Positions 52,491 through 62,715 of a DNA stretch of 64,000 bases are shown here, piece by piece. The notes beneath the pieces were generated by a model. The model was given only the letters and a program-made list of their open reading frames with translations, did no database searches and was not told the origin of the DNA. A program made the translations under genes and the position numbers. The stretch comes from Streptomyces flavofungini (GTDB taxonomy: Bacteria; Actinomycetota; Actinomycetes; Streptomycetales; Streptomycetaceae), in the NCBI RefSeq assembly GCF_030388665.1, contig NZ_CP128846.1, positions 7,784,001 through 7,848,000 on the forward strand, written 5' to 3'. Position 1 is the stretch's first letter. Each line of letters begins with the position of its first letter.

Positions 52491-54446
52491 TCAGGCAGTG
52501 CGTTCGTAAGGACTGAGGCCTTGCTCGGCGTCGATGGCGCGCAGCAGCAGGTCGACGGTGTCCGCCCGGTCGGCAGCATCATGGGCGGGTGACCGCCGCC
52601 ACCCGCGCGCGACCCGGAAGAGGCGGCCTGCGGTGCGGCAGTCCGAGGCGCTCGCCGCGGCGAGGACCTCCAGGATGTGCAGCCGGTGCTCGGTGTACTC
52701 CACACACGCGCTGAGCCAGTGCGACACGTGCTCGGCCCACTGCTCGTCGGGGCGGCGCAGTGTCTCGGCCCAAGCCTGGGTCAGCACGGTGCGGGCTCGT
52801 GGTGAGCGGATGAGGCGGATGGGATCGGCAAGCGTGAGGAACAGCTGGGTGTCGGTGTCCCCTGAGCGTCCCTCCCTGCCGGCGCCGAGCCGGCTGAGCA
52901 TCAGTTGGTAGAGGCGGTTGTCGGAGCGGGCGAGGGACAGCACCGCTGTCCGTGCTTCGGTCCCGACCCGGCCCTTTCCCCGGCGTGCCAGGTGATGGAG
53001 GCGCACCAGAGCCTGATCCGGATGTGTCAGAGCCATGGCCTCCAAGCAGACCGGCACCAGGACCTGGCCCAGTCCCTGGCTGGTGTCCGCGGCCGTCGAC
53101 CAGTCGTAGATCCGCTGCCGGAAGTAGCGCCCGTGCTGCTCGTCGGCCAGGCCGAGCGCCAGGAGCTGAGCCGCATCCGGTACGGACCGTGTGAATGTGT
53201 CGGGGCGCGTCCACTTCTCCACCAGCCATGTGAGGTCCTCGGGGCGCCGGCACCGCAGGCCTTGCTCGGCGAAGCGGGGGATCGCTGCCGCCCGCTCGTC
53301 GGAGTCGAGGTCCGGTGCCGACATGCAGGTGTGGAACCAGTTGCGCAGCTGCAGTCGGACGTCCGGCATGTAGGTCCAGAAGTGGTCGCGCACGGCGTCG
53401 GCATAGCCGGGCAGGGCGAAGTGGACCCGACCGTCCGGGCGGACCTCGGCGTGCACCGCGGTGAACTCCGCGTACAGGTCGGTGCGGTCGAGCCGAGGAG
53501 TTTCGTCGTCCGGGTGGCTCAGGACCTTCAGCAGGCTGTTCGTGGCGTGCAGGACGGTGCCCGGGAGCGAGTTGTGGAACATCGCCAGCGCGAGGAGCAG
53601 CGCCCGACGGCGTCCGCTGCCTTCGCCGGCGATGTCCGTGGCGACGCGCGCGGACTGGTCGTGCTCGTCGGCGAGCGCTGCGGCGAGCCATTGGTCGAAG
53701 CCGTGGTCGGCGCCCTCGTCGCGGTGCTGCCTGATCCTGTCCGCGAGCGCCGCCACCTTCCGCAGAGGGGCGCGGGACAGGTACGTCCCCAGCTCCTGGC
53801 TGTCCAGTTCGGCAGGCGTCGGATGGATGCCCTCGCACCGCAGGTGCCGGGCGAGCACGCGTTTCCCCGCCGGACGGCCCACTTCCGCGGTGAGGTGTCT
53901 GAGGTCGTCGCGCAGCAGATAGCCGAGGTGGTGCGGCAGCACCACGACCAAGTAGGCGTCGGCGTCCGACAGGCGGTCCCGGAGCGCGAACAGCTCCCGC
54001 TGGATGTCCACATACCGGGACTCCTCCGCTTCGGACAGGTCGAGCAGGAGCCGGTCGCCCGTGCCGATGTCCTGCCCGGTGATGGCGGAGGACGTCGTGT
54101 CGTCGGGGGTGTCGGGCAGTTCGTGCAGATCGCCCCGGCCATCTGGCAGTTCCTGCAGCAGCATCAGGGCGGCCGTGCGTCGCCCACTGCCGGGCAGGCC
54201 GTCGAGCAGCGCGGTGCGCGTCTCTTGCAGCACGTCGCGCGCCCTCGTGAAACGGGGCGGGTCCACGAAGCGCTGGTAGAGGTGCAGGCGATCGGACTTG
54301 GAGATGGTGCGCCGCCGTCGCTCCGCCTGGTCGCGGAGGCGTGAGGTGGTTTCGGCCGCCGCCACGTACCAGTTGTACTGGTTCCCCGCACCGCTGTGGA
54401 CCGAGCCGTGGGATTCGTGCACGTGCGTGCCGGTGTGGTCCGTCAC
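52491..54446 (-). CDS. Large NTPase-like protein with degenerate P-loop and N-terminal motif shared with the TIR protein
   Basis: 651 residues from GTG 54446, which overlaps the TIR stop by four bases (GTGA). The N-terminus (residues 5-27) is G/H/S-rich and contains ESHGSVHSGAGNQ (11-23), closely matching ESHSPMHTGSGDM in the TIR protein's tail. After a basic helix comes FVDPPRFTRARDVLQ and a P-loop-like GLPGSGRRTAALMLL (83-97), in which the Walker Lys is Arg. Hydrophobic strands follow (DRLLLDLSEAE, AYLVVVLPHHLGYLL), then about 450 residues of helical repeats with many W, L and R. This layout resembles STAND/inactive-STAND sensors of bacterial conflict systems. The identity of any ligand is unknown. 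Confidence 0.8.
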   Translation of the reverse strand: MTDHTGTHVHESHGSVHSGAGNQYNWYVAAAETTSRLRDQAERRRRTISKSDRLHLYQRFVDPPRFTRARDVLQETRTALLDGLPGSGRRTAALMLLQELPDGRGDLHELPDTPDDTTSSAITGQDIGTGDRLLLDLSEAEESRYVDIQRELFALRDRLSDADAYLVVVLPHHLGYLLRDDLRHLTAEVGRPAGKRVLARHLRCEGIHPTPAELDSQELGTYLSRAPLRKVAALADRIRQHRDEGADHGFDQWLAAALADEHDQSARVATDIAGEGSGRRRALLLALAMFHNSLPGTVLHATNSLLKVLSHPDDETPRLDRTDLYAEFTAVHAEVRPDGRVHFALPGYADAVRDHFWTYMPDVRLQLRNWFHTCMSAPDLDSDERAAAIPRFAEQGLRCRRPEDLTWLVEKWTRPDTFTRSVPDAAQLLALGLADEQHGRYFRQRIYDWSTAADTSQGLGQVLVPVCLEAMALTHPDQALVRLHHLARRGKGRVGTEARTAVLSLARSDNRLYQLMLSRLGAGREGRSGDTDTQLFLTLADPIRLIRSPRARTVLTQAWAETLRRPDEQWAEHVSHWLSACVEYTEHRLHILEVLAAASASDCRTAGRLFRVARGWRRSPAHDAADRADTVDLLLRAIDAEQGLSPYERTA

Positions 54447-55195
54447 CGGTCGTCGTCCCGGCGTGTACGACGGTGGCGCTGCCCGTGCTCGTGGTGGATG
54501 CCGCCCATGTTGTCGCCCGCCACGTGGGTCGTCCCGTCGCTGTTCTTGTGCGTGATCATGTCGCCGCTGCCGGTGTGCATCGGACTGTGGGACTCGCCCA
54601 CGAACGTGCCGAAGGTGCCGCTGACGTGACCGATGCCGCCGCTCTGGTGGTCGTTGCGGACGGTGGGGTTCCCCTCGGGGACGTCCGGCGCGTGCTCGGA
54701 CTCCCGGCTGTCCATGCCGGCCAGGCCGGGGACCTGCTGCACGAGGCGATCGCCCAGGATCGCCACGTCCGTGGCAAAGGTGCGTGACTGAAGGCGTGCG
54801 TACTGGCAGACCGCCAACTGCTCGATGGACTTGGGAAGACGATGCGGATCGATTTGTTCCATGTGCCGGCCGACCAGGAGCGGGACGACGAGCACTCCGG
54901 AGTCGAAGGCCTCCTCGATCTCGCGGCGCACCCAGTCCTGGGCGTTGGCTAAAGCTCGCCGTCCCGGACGTTTCGGGTCCGGAACGTCGAGCCACTGTTC
55001 GTCGATGATCACGAGCAGTACCCGGCTTCGGCGCACGGCCCGAGGCAGTGCCTGGGTGTAATCGCTGCCGAGCCCGATGCCGTTGCCGGCGAGGAAGACG
55101 CTGTCGGGCCCGAACCGTTCCGACAGCGCTTCCTCGCACCTGTAGGCGATGTCCTTGCCGCCCTTGGTCCGGTAGTTGATGAAGATCTCGTGCAT
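54443..55195 (-). CDS. TIR-domain protein, putative NADase effector
   Basis: 250 residues from ATG 55195. The N-terminal TIR domain (residues 1-about 150) starts EIFINYRTKGGKDIAYRCEEAL and has FGPDSVFLAGNGIGLGSDYTQAL, VLLVIIDEQWL and W88-V-R-R-E92-I-E-E-A. The last matches the WVHKEI segment of SARM1 with its catalytic Glu, so NAD cleavage is plausible. Residues about 180-235 are a Gly/His/Ser/Thr-rich tail (SGGIGHVSGTFGTFVGE, then ESHSPMHTGSGDM at 201-213, then HVAGDNMGGIHHEHG). The end is strongly basic. The tail motif recurs at the N-terminus of the neighbouring NTPase-like protein, suggesting a signalling contact. Expected role: abortive-infection or stress effector. Confidence 0.88.
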   Translation of the reverse strand: MHEIFINYRTKGGKDIAYRCEEALSERFGPDSVFLAGNGIGLGSDYTQALPRAVRRSRVLLVIIDEQWLDVPDPKRPGRRALANAQDWVRREIEEAFDSGVLVVPLLVGRHMEQIDPHRLPKSIEQLAVCQYARLQSRTFATDVAILGDRLVQQVPGLAGMDSRESEHAPDVPEGNPTVRNDHQSGGIGHVSGTFGTFVGESHSPMHTGSGDMITHKNSDGTTHVAGDNMGGIHHEHGQRHRRTRRDDDR

Positions 55196-55207
55196 GGCTG
55201 GTCCTCT

Positions 55208-56503
55208 CTAGGAAGCGGAAGTGGCGGTGATCGCGACGGCCAGGTCGGGTGCGAGCGCGGACACCGCTGTCCGGCCGCGGTGGCGCGCGAGGGTGTGCGC
55301 GAGTCGGCGCAGGTCGGCGGCCACCGTCGCGGAGCGTGTGAGTCGCACCGAGGCCAGGGCGTCGGCCGCGATCCCGCAGGCGTGGTCGACTTCCCCTGCC
55401 GCCGCGTGGGCGAGGGCGCGCCGGACGTTGTGCCGTCCCCGCGTGCGGAGCGCGTGCGCAGGGATGCGTGCGGTCTCCCTGTCGAGCAGGGCCGCGGCCT
55501 CAGCGGGGCGGCCCAGGTCGTACAGACACCAGCCGGTGAACATGGAGACCACGTCCGGCAGGTGCGAGGTGCCGAGCACCGGTTGCCCGGGATCCGCCAC
55601 GTCCCGCGCGAGCAGGACGCGGGCGCGGTCGAGATGGTGCATGCAGGCCGTGTGCTCACCGGCGACGGCGGCGCTCTGAGCGAGGTGCTGCGCGGCCAGG
55701 CCGCGGATGCGGGACGACGCGTCGCTCCGCAACGCACGCTCGGCGAGCTGGCCGGCCTCGGCGACGTCCCCTCGGTACAGGCTGATGAGCGAGTGTCGTA
55801 CATACGAGTAGGTGGCGATGTCCGGGTCATCCCCCGCGTCGGCCAGGTGCACGGCACGGGTGGTCCACCAGCGGGCCATCGAGTCCTTGCCGCACTCCTG
55901 CGCCATCCACCCCGCGTACTCGGCATAGCGGGACGCGATGAGGAGCAGATCGCGCCGGGTACGGGAGCCCGCATGGGCGGCCAGCCGCTCCAGGCTCTGG
56001 ATCTGAGCGACAAGGGCGGGCAACACCCCTGTCGGGCCCGAGGACTGACCGAGGCGGCGGAGCTGGTCGAAGATCAGGCGGGCGGCGTCCACGACCGTGG
56101 CGGCCGCCTCGTCCGGCGGCGGCTGCACGGGCGCGCTCCCCGTTTGCAGCGCCAAGGCGGACATGGCTCCCGCGGAGATCGCGCGGCGCCGCGTCATCCT
56201 TCGGATGCTGCTCGAACCGTCCTTGTCCACGTGCATCAACCACACCTCACTGTCGTGATCCGGACTGTCCTGGGGCGGCTGGGGCGGAGGGGCCGGGAGC
56301 AGACCGGCGAGGGCGCCGTCGGCCTTGAGCTGGGCGTCGCACAGGCGGGCGAGTTCGGGCGTCGGACGTTTGAGTCCGCGTTCCACCTTGCTGAGCTGAG
56401 CCTTGCTGTAGTGCACACGCCGACTGAGCTGTTCCAGGGAGAGCCCGGCGTACAGGCGCCTCCGGCGCAACTCCGGTCCGAAATCGCAGGCTTCTTCCAG
56501 CAC
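55208..56503 (-). CDS. XRE-family regulator with TPR-like C-terminal region
   Basis: 431 residues from GTG 56503, with ACGGAGG 5 nt upstream; a GTG at 56518 would add 5 residues but its ribosome binding site is too close. The N-terminal helix-turn-helix is FGPELRRRRLYAGLSLEQLSRRVHYSKAQLSKVERGLKRP (residues about 8-48). After a Pro-rich linker, the C-terminal 300 residues are helical repeats of TPR type (YAEYAGWMAQECGKDSMARWW, AGQLAERALRSD, HLDRARVLL, AAALLDRETARIP). Streptomyces genomes hold many such HTH-TPR proteins. It is 12 bp upstream of the TIR gene and is likely the cassette's own regulator. Confidence 0.85.
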   Translation of the reverse strand: MLEEACDFGPELRRRRLYAGLSLEQLSRRVHYSKAQLSKVERGLKRPTPELARLCDAQLKADGALAGLLPAPPPQPPQDSPDHDSEVWLMHVDKDGSSSIRRMTRRRAISAGAMSALALQTGSAPVQPPPDEAAATVVDAARLIFDQLRRLGQSSGPTGVLPALVAQIQSLERLAAHAGSRTRRDLLLIASRYAEYAGWMAQECGKDSMARWWTTRAVHLADAGDDPDIATYSYVRHSLISLYRGDVAEAGQLAERALRSDASSRIRGLAAQHLAQSAAVAGEHTACMHHLDRARVLLARDVADPGQPVLGTSHLPDVVSMFTGWCLYDLGRPAEAAALLDRETARIPAHALRTRGRHNVRRALAHAAAGEVDHACGIAADALASVRLTRSATVAADLRRLAHTLARHRGRTAVSALAPDLAVAITATSAS

Positions 56504-56731
56504 GTCAACCTCCGTCACTCTCCGGCCGACGGCCGATGAGCGCCGCGATTCAGCGTGTGGCAGCCGGTCGGAACCGAACAAGGCGAATGGAGCGTTTCCC
56601 GTTTCCTCATCCGGAGCGAAGCCGACCCGGATCCGGGTGTCGAGAAACGAAAATCGGCCAGGCGCCCGAGGCGAGGGCCCTGCACGTCTCGGCCGTCGGC
56701 GCTGTCGGACCCGTCTGGTAGGAATGCAGCT

Positions 56732-58882
56732 GTGAGCAGCGAGAACGAGAATTCCGAGGGGCCCGCAGGGGTGGAGCCCGAGCAGCTTGCGCTCATCAGG
56801 GACAGCGTGCGCAAGGCCAAGGTGCCCAAGGCGAAGCCGCGTACGTGGCGGGGGGCCGCGTTGGCCGAGGAGTTGCCGGTGGCGCGGGTGGTGGTGGACA
56901 AGGGGGTGCTGCATCTCGACCGGTACTTCGACTACGCGGTGCCGGCGGAGCTGGACGAGGCCGCGCAGCCCGGGGTGCGGGTGCGGGTGCGGTTCGGTGC
57001 GGGGGCGCGGAACGTGCGGCACGGGCGGCGTGAGGGGGGCGGGCTCATCGACGGGTTCCTCGTCGAGCGGTGTGCCGAGTCGGACTACGGCGGGCCGCTG
57101 GCCGCGCTCGCGCAGGTCGTGTCGCCGGAGCCCGTGCTCGACCAGGAGCTCTTGGGGCTCGCCCGTGCCGTCGCCGACCGGTACGCGGGCAGCCTCGCCG
57201 ACGTGTTGCAGCTGGCCGTCCCGCCGCGGCACGCCCGCGCCGAGTCCCGGCCCTCGCCTCCCGCCGCTCCGCCGCCGCCCGCGCCCGACCCCGGCTCGTG
57301 GGCGCGGTACGGCCGTGGTGCGGAGTTCGTGGCGGCGCTCGCCTCCGGTGGCGCACCCCGCGCCGTGTGGACGGCGCTGCCCGGGCCCCAGTGGGCCGAC
57401 GAGATCGCCCGGGCCGTGCAGGCGACGCTCGCCTCGGGGCGCGGCGCCCTCGTCGTCGTCCCGGCCGGGCGGCCCGCCGCGCGGGTCGACGCGGCCCTGC
57501 GGGAGCGGCTGGGGGAGGGGCGGCACGCCGTGCTCACCGCCGACGCGGGGCAGGAGCGGCGGTATCGGGAGTGGCTTGCCGTGCGGCGCGGCTCGGTGCG
57601 GGCCGTCGTCGGGACGCGGGCAGCGATGTTCGCCCCGGTGCGCGACCTCGGCCTCGTCGTCGTATGGGACGACGGCGACGCGAGCCACAGCGACGACAAC
57701 GCTCCCTTCCCCCATGTGCGGGAAGTCCTGGAGCTGCGTGCCGCACGCGACAAGTGCGGTTTCCTGCTGGGCAGTTGGGGGTGCACGGTCGAGGCCGCCC
57801 AGTTGGTCGAGAGTGGCTGGGCGCTGCCGCTGGTCGCCGGGCGCGAGCAGGTGCGGGGCGCCGCGCCGCTGGTGCGGACCGTCGGGGACGGGGACCTCGC
57901 GCGCGACGAGGCCGCGCGGGCCGCGCGACTGCCCACTCTCGCGTGGCAGGTCGCCCGCGAAGGCCTGAAGCACGGGCCGGTCCTGGTGCAGGTGCCCCGG
58001 CGCGGGTACGTGCCGCGTCTGGCCTGTGAGCGTTGCCGGGAGCCCGCGCGCTGCCGCCACTGCGCGGGGCCCCTGGAGGCCCGGGACAGCGGCGCGCTGG
58101 GCTGCGCCTGGTGCGGGCGGGACGAGGGTGCCTGGCACTGTGCCGAGTGCGGCGGGTTCCGGTTGCGGGCGCAGGTGGTGGGGGCGCGGCGGACCGCCGA
58201 GGAGCTGGGGCGGGCCTTCCCCGCGGTGCCGGTGCGTACGTCGGGGCGGGAGCAGGTCCTGGACACGGTGGGCGGCGCGCCCGCCCTCGTGGTGAGCACC
58301 CCGGGCGCGGAGCCCGTGGCCGAGGGCGGCTACGCGGCCGCCCTGCTGCTCGACGGCTGGGCCATGCTCGGCCGCCCCGATCTGCGCGCGGGCGAGGAGG
58401 CCCTGCGGCGGTGGATCGGCGCTGCCGCGCTGGTACGCGACCAGGGCGCGGGCGGCACGGTGGTGATCGTCGCCGAGCCGACGCTCCGGCCCGTGCAGGC
58501 GCTGGTGCGGTGGGATCCGGTGGGGCACGCGGTGCGGGAGTTGTCCGAGCGGGCCGAGCTGGGGTTCCCGCCGGTCTCGCGGATGGCGGCGGTCACCGGG
58601 GCGCCGGACGCGCTGTCGGAGTTCCTCCGCAGCGCCGAACTGCCTCCGGACGCCGAGGTGTTGGGCCCGGTGCCCGTCGCCGCCATGGCGGCCGGCCGGC
58701 CCCGGCGGCCCGGGGACGTGCCCCCCGGCGAACACTGGGAGCGGGCTCTCGTCCGGGTGCCGCCGGGCAGTGGCGCGGCGCTCGCCCGGGCCCTGAAGAC
58801 GGCGCAGGCCGCGCGGATGGCGCGGGGAGCGGGGCAGCAGGAGGCGGTTCGGGTGCGGATTGATCCTGCGGATATCGGGTGA
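56732..58882 (+). CDS. priA: PriA-like primosomal protein without helicase motifs
   Basis: 716 residues from GTG 56732, with TAGGA upstream. The 3'-DNA-binding N-terminal domain (VARVVVDKGVLHLDRYFDYAVPAELDEAAQPGVRVRVRF) is intact. The helicase core is degenerate. Where GxTGSGKT should be it reads TALPGPQWADEIARAV, and the DEEH box is WDDGDASHS. The zinc region keeps eight cysteines (C-E-R-C, C-R-H-C, C-A-W-C, C-A-E-C). This is the known actinobacterial form, annotated elsewhere as probably lacking helicase activity. It probably acts as a replication-restart DNA-binding platform. Confidence 0.93.
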   Translation: MSSENENSEGPAGVEPEQLALIRDSVRKAKVPKAKPRTWRGAALAEELPVARVVVDKGVLHLDRYFDYAVPAELDEAAQPGVRVRVRFGAGARNVRHGRREGGGLIDGFLVERCAESDYGGPLAALAQVVSPEPVLDQELLGLARAVADRYAGSLADVLQLAVPPRHARAESRPSPPAAPPPPAPDPGSWARYGRGAEFVAALASGGAPRAVWTALPGPQWADEIARAVQATLASGRGALVVVPAGRPAARVDAALRERLGEGRHAVLTADAGQERRYREWLAVRRGSVRAVVGTRAAMFAPVRDLGLVVVWDDGDASHSDDNAPFPHVREVLELRAARDKCGFLLGSWGCTVEAAQLVESGWALPLVAGREQVRGAAPLVRTVGDGDLARDEAARAARLPTLAWQVAREGLKHGPVLVQVPRRGYVPRLACERCREPARCRHCAGPLEARDSGALGCAWCGRDEGAWHCAECGGFRLRAQVVGARRTAEELGRAFPAVPVRTSGREQVLDTVGGAPALVVSTPGAEPVAEGGYAAALLLDGWAMLGRPDLRAGEEALRRWIGAAALVRDQGAGGTVVIVAEPTLRPVQALVRWDPVGHAVRELSERAELGFPPVSRMAAVTGAPDALSEFLRSAELPPDAEVLGPVPVAAMAAGRPRRPGDVPPGEHWERALVRVPPGSGAALARALKTAQAARMARGAGQQEAVRVRIDPADIG

Positions 58883-58994
58883 GGCGCTATTGCTGAGGTG
58901 CTGCTGAGCGGGTTCCGCATCGGTGGGGGTGGCTGGGCCAGGTCGACGAATGCCGGGGTGAGTTCGCGGGTGTCGGGCGGGCCCTGAAGCACGG

Positions 58995-59025
58995 CTGCCC
59001 CCTGCCCGTCGTGGGCAGGGGGCAG
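58995..59025. terminator. Bidirectional hairpin between priA and a convergent HTH gene
   Basis: CTGCCCCCTGCCC (58995-59007) pairs perfectly over 13 bp with its complement at 59013-59025 around GTCGT. It lies 16 bp from the end of the minus-strand gene and 113 bp after priA. Confidence 0.7.
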
Positions 59026-59040
59026 GCTGTCGCCGTCCGA

Positions 59041-61003
<1,963 letters not shown>

Positions 61004-61188
61004 CGCGGGTTGCGGGGGCCCGGGGGCGCCGTCCGGGAGGCATGCGCTGTCCCGTGAGGTATGCGGTCCCGCGCGGGATGCGCCGGGGACGCCGCCTGCG
61101 AGGGGTGCGCGCGAGGGCGCGAGTGGGAGGCCGGGCGTGGGCGACGTACGCTGACATGGTTCGCCCCATCACCAGCAGCGGAGCACCT

Positions 61189-62691
61189 TTGAACGACCAG
61201 CCGAACCGGCGTCCCCGCACCCAGGGCAAGTCCTCCGGCCAGGGCAGGCCCGCCTCCCAGGGCCGGCCCGGGAACCCCGGCAAGTCCTCCAAGCCGTACC
61301 GCCGGCCGCAGAAGGACCCCGTCCGCGTCCTCGCCTTCGAGGCGCTGCGGGCCGTCGACGAGCGGGACGCGTACGCGAACCTCGTGCTGCCGCCGCTGCT
61401 GCGCAAGGCCCGTGAGCAGGAGGGTCCCGAGAAGTTCGACGCGCGGGACGCGGCACTCGCCACGGAGCTGGTGTACGGGACGCTGCGCCGCCAGGGTACG
61501 TACGACGCGATCGTCGCGGCCTGCATCGACCGGCCGCTCCGCGAAGTGGACCCGCCCGTCCTCGACGTCCTGAACCTGGGCGTCCACCAACTGCTCGGCA
61601 CCCGCATCCCGTCGCACGCGGCCGTGTCCGCTTCGGTGGAGCTGGCGCGGGTCGTGCTCGGCGACGGGCGGGCCAAGTTCGTGAACGCGGTGCTGCGGAA
61701 GGTGGCGCGGGACGACCTCGACGGCTGGCTGGAGAAGGTCGCCCCGCCCTACGACGAGGACCCCGAGGACCACCTCGCCGTCGTGCACTCGCACCCGCGG
61801 TGGATCGTCTCCTCGCTGTGGGACTCCCTCGGGGGCGGCCGGGCCGGGATCGAGGACCTGCTGGAGGCCGACAACGAGCGGCCCGAGGTGACCCTCGTGG
61901 CGCGGCCCGGACGGTCCACGGCCGCCGAACTCCTCGACTCGCTCGACGCGGACTCGGCGCTTCTGGGCCGCTGGTCGCCGTACGCCGTGCGGCTCAGCGA
62001 GGGCGGCGAGCCCGGCTCCCTCGAGCTGGTGCGCGAGGGGCGGGCCGGGGTCCAGGACGAGGGCAGCCAGCTGGTCGCGCTCGCACTCGCGAACGCCCCC
62101 GTCGAGGGGTCGGACAGCAAGTGGCTCGACGGCTGCGCGGGTCCCGGCGGCAAGGCCGCCATGCTCGCGGGCCTCGCCGCCGAGCGCGGGGCCGTGCTCC
62201 TCGCCGCCGAGAAGCAGCCGCACCGGGCCCGCCTCGTGGGCCAGGCCCTGGCCGGGAATCCCGGCCCCTACCAGGTCGTCGCCGCCGACGGGACCCGGCC
62301 GCCGTGGCGCCCCGGCAGCTTCGACCGGGTCCTGATGGACGTTCCCTGCACGGGACTCGGGGCCCTGCGGCGTCGGCCCGAGGCGCGCTGGCGGCGTCGC
62401 CCCGAGGACCTGGACGGGTTTGCTCCGTTGCAACGCGCCCTGTTGCGCACGGCGTTGGAGTCGGTGCGGGTCGGCGGCGTCGTCGGGTACGCCACGTGCT
62501 CGCCGCATCTCGCCGAGACCCGTGCCGTCGTCGACGACGTGCTCAAGCAGTGGGGTGACGCGGAACTGGTGGACGCCCGGGACCTGATGCCCGGCGTCCC
62601 CGCGCTCGGGGACGGCCCCGACGTCCAGCTGTGGCCGCACCTGCACGGGACGGACGCGATGTATCTGGCGGTCATCCGGCGCACGGGGTGA
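61189..62691 (+). CDS. rsmB: RsmB/Sun, 16S rRNA (cytosine-C5) methyltransferase
   Basis: Methylates C967 of 16S rRNA in E. coli. 500 residues from TTG 61189, which has GGAG 5 nt upstream; an in-frame ATG at 61156 has no ribosome binding site. The basic Pro/Gly/Arg N-terminal tail is followed by a NusB-like domain (RVLAFEALRAVDERDAYANLVLPPLL, LVYGTLRRQGTYDAIV) and the methyltransferase domain. The latter has the SAM loop DGCAGPGGKAAM, VLMDVPCTGLGALRRRPEARWRR with the PC motif, and YATCSPHLAETRAVV with the catalytic Cys. Confidence 0.94.
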   Translation: MNDQPNRRPRTQGKSSGQGRPASQGRPGNPGKSSKPYRRPQKDPVRVLAFEALRAVDERDAYANLVLPPLLRKAREQEGPEKFDARDAALATELVYGTLRRQGTYDAIVAACIDRPLREVDPPVLDVLNLGVHQLLGTRIPSHAAVSASVELARVVLGDGRAKFVNAVLRKVARDDLDGWLEKVAPPYDEDPEDHLAVVHSHPRWIVSSLWDSLGGGRAGIEDLLEADNERPEVTLVARPGRSTAAELLDSLDADSALLGRWSPYAVRLSEGGEPGSLELVREGRAGVQDEGSQLVALALANAPVEGSDSKWLDGCAGPGGKAAMLAGLAAERGAVLLAAEKQPHRARLVGQALAGNPGPYQVVAADGTRPPWRPGSFDRVLMDVPCTGLGALRRRPEARWRRRPEDLDGFAPLQRALLRTALESVRVGGVVGYATCSPHLAETRAVVDDVLKQWGDAELVDARDLMPGVPALGDGPDVQLWPHLHGTDAMYLAVIRRTG

Positions 62692-62715
62692 GCCGCGGCA
62701 AGGGCCGGGGCGGGT

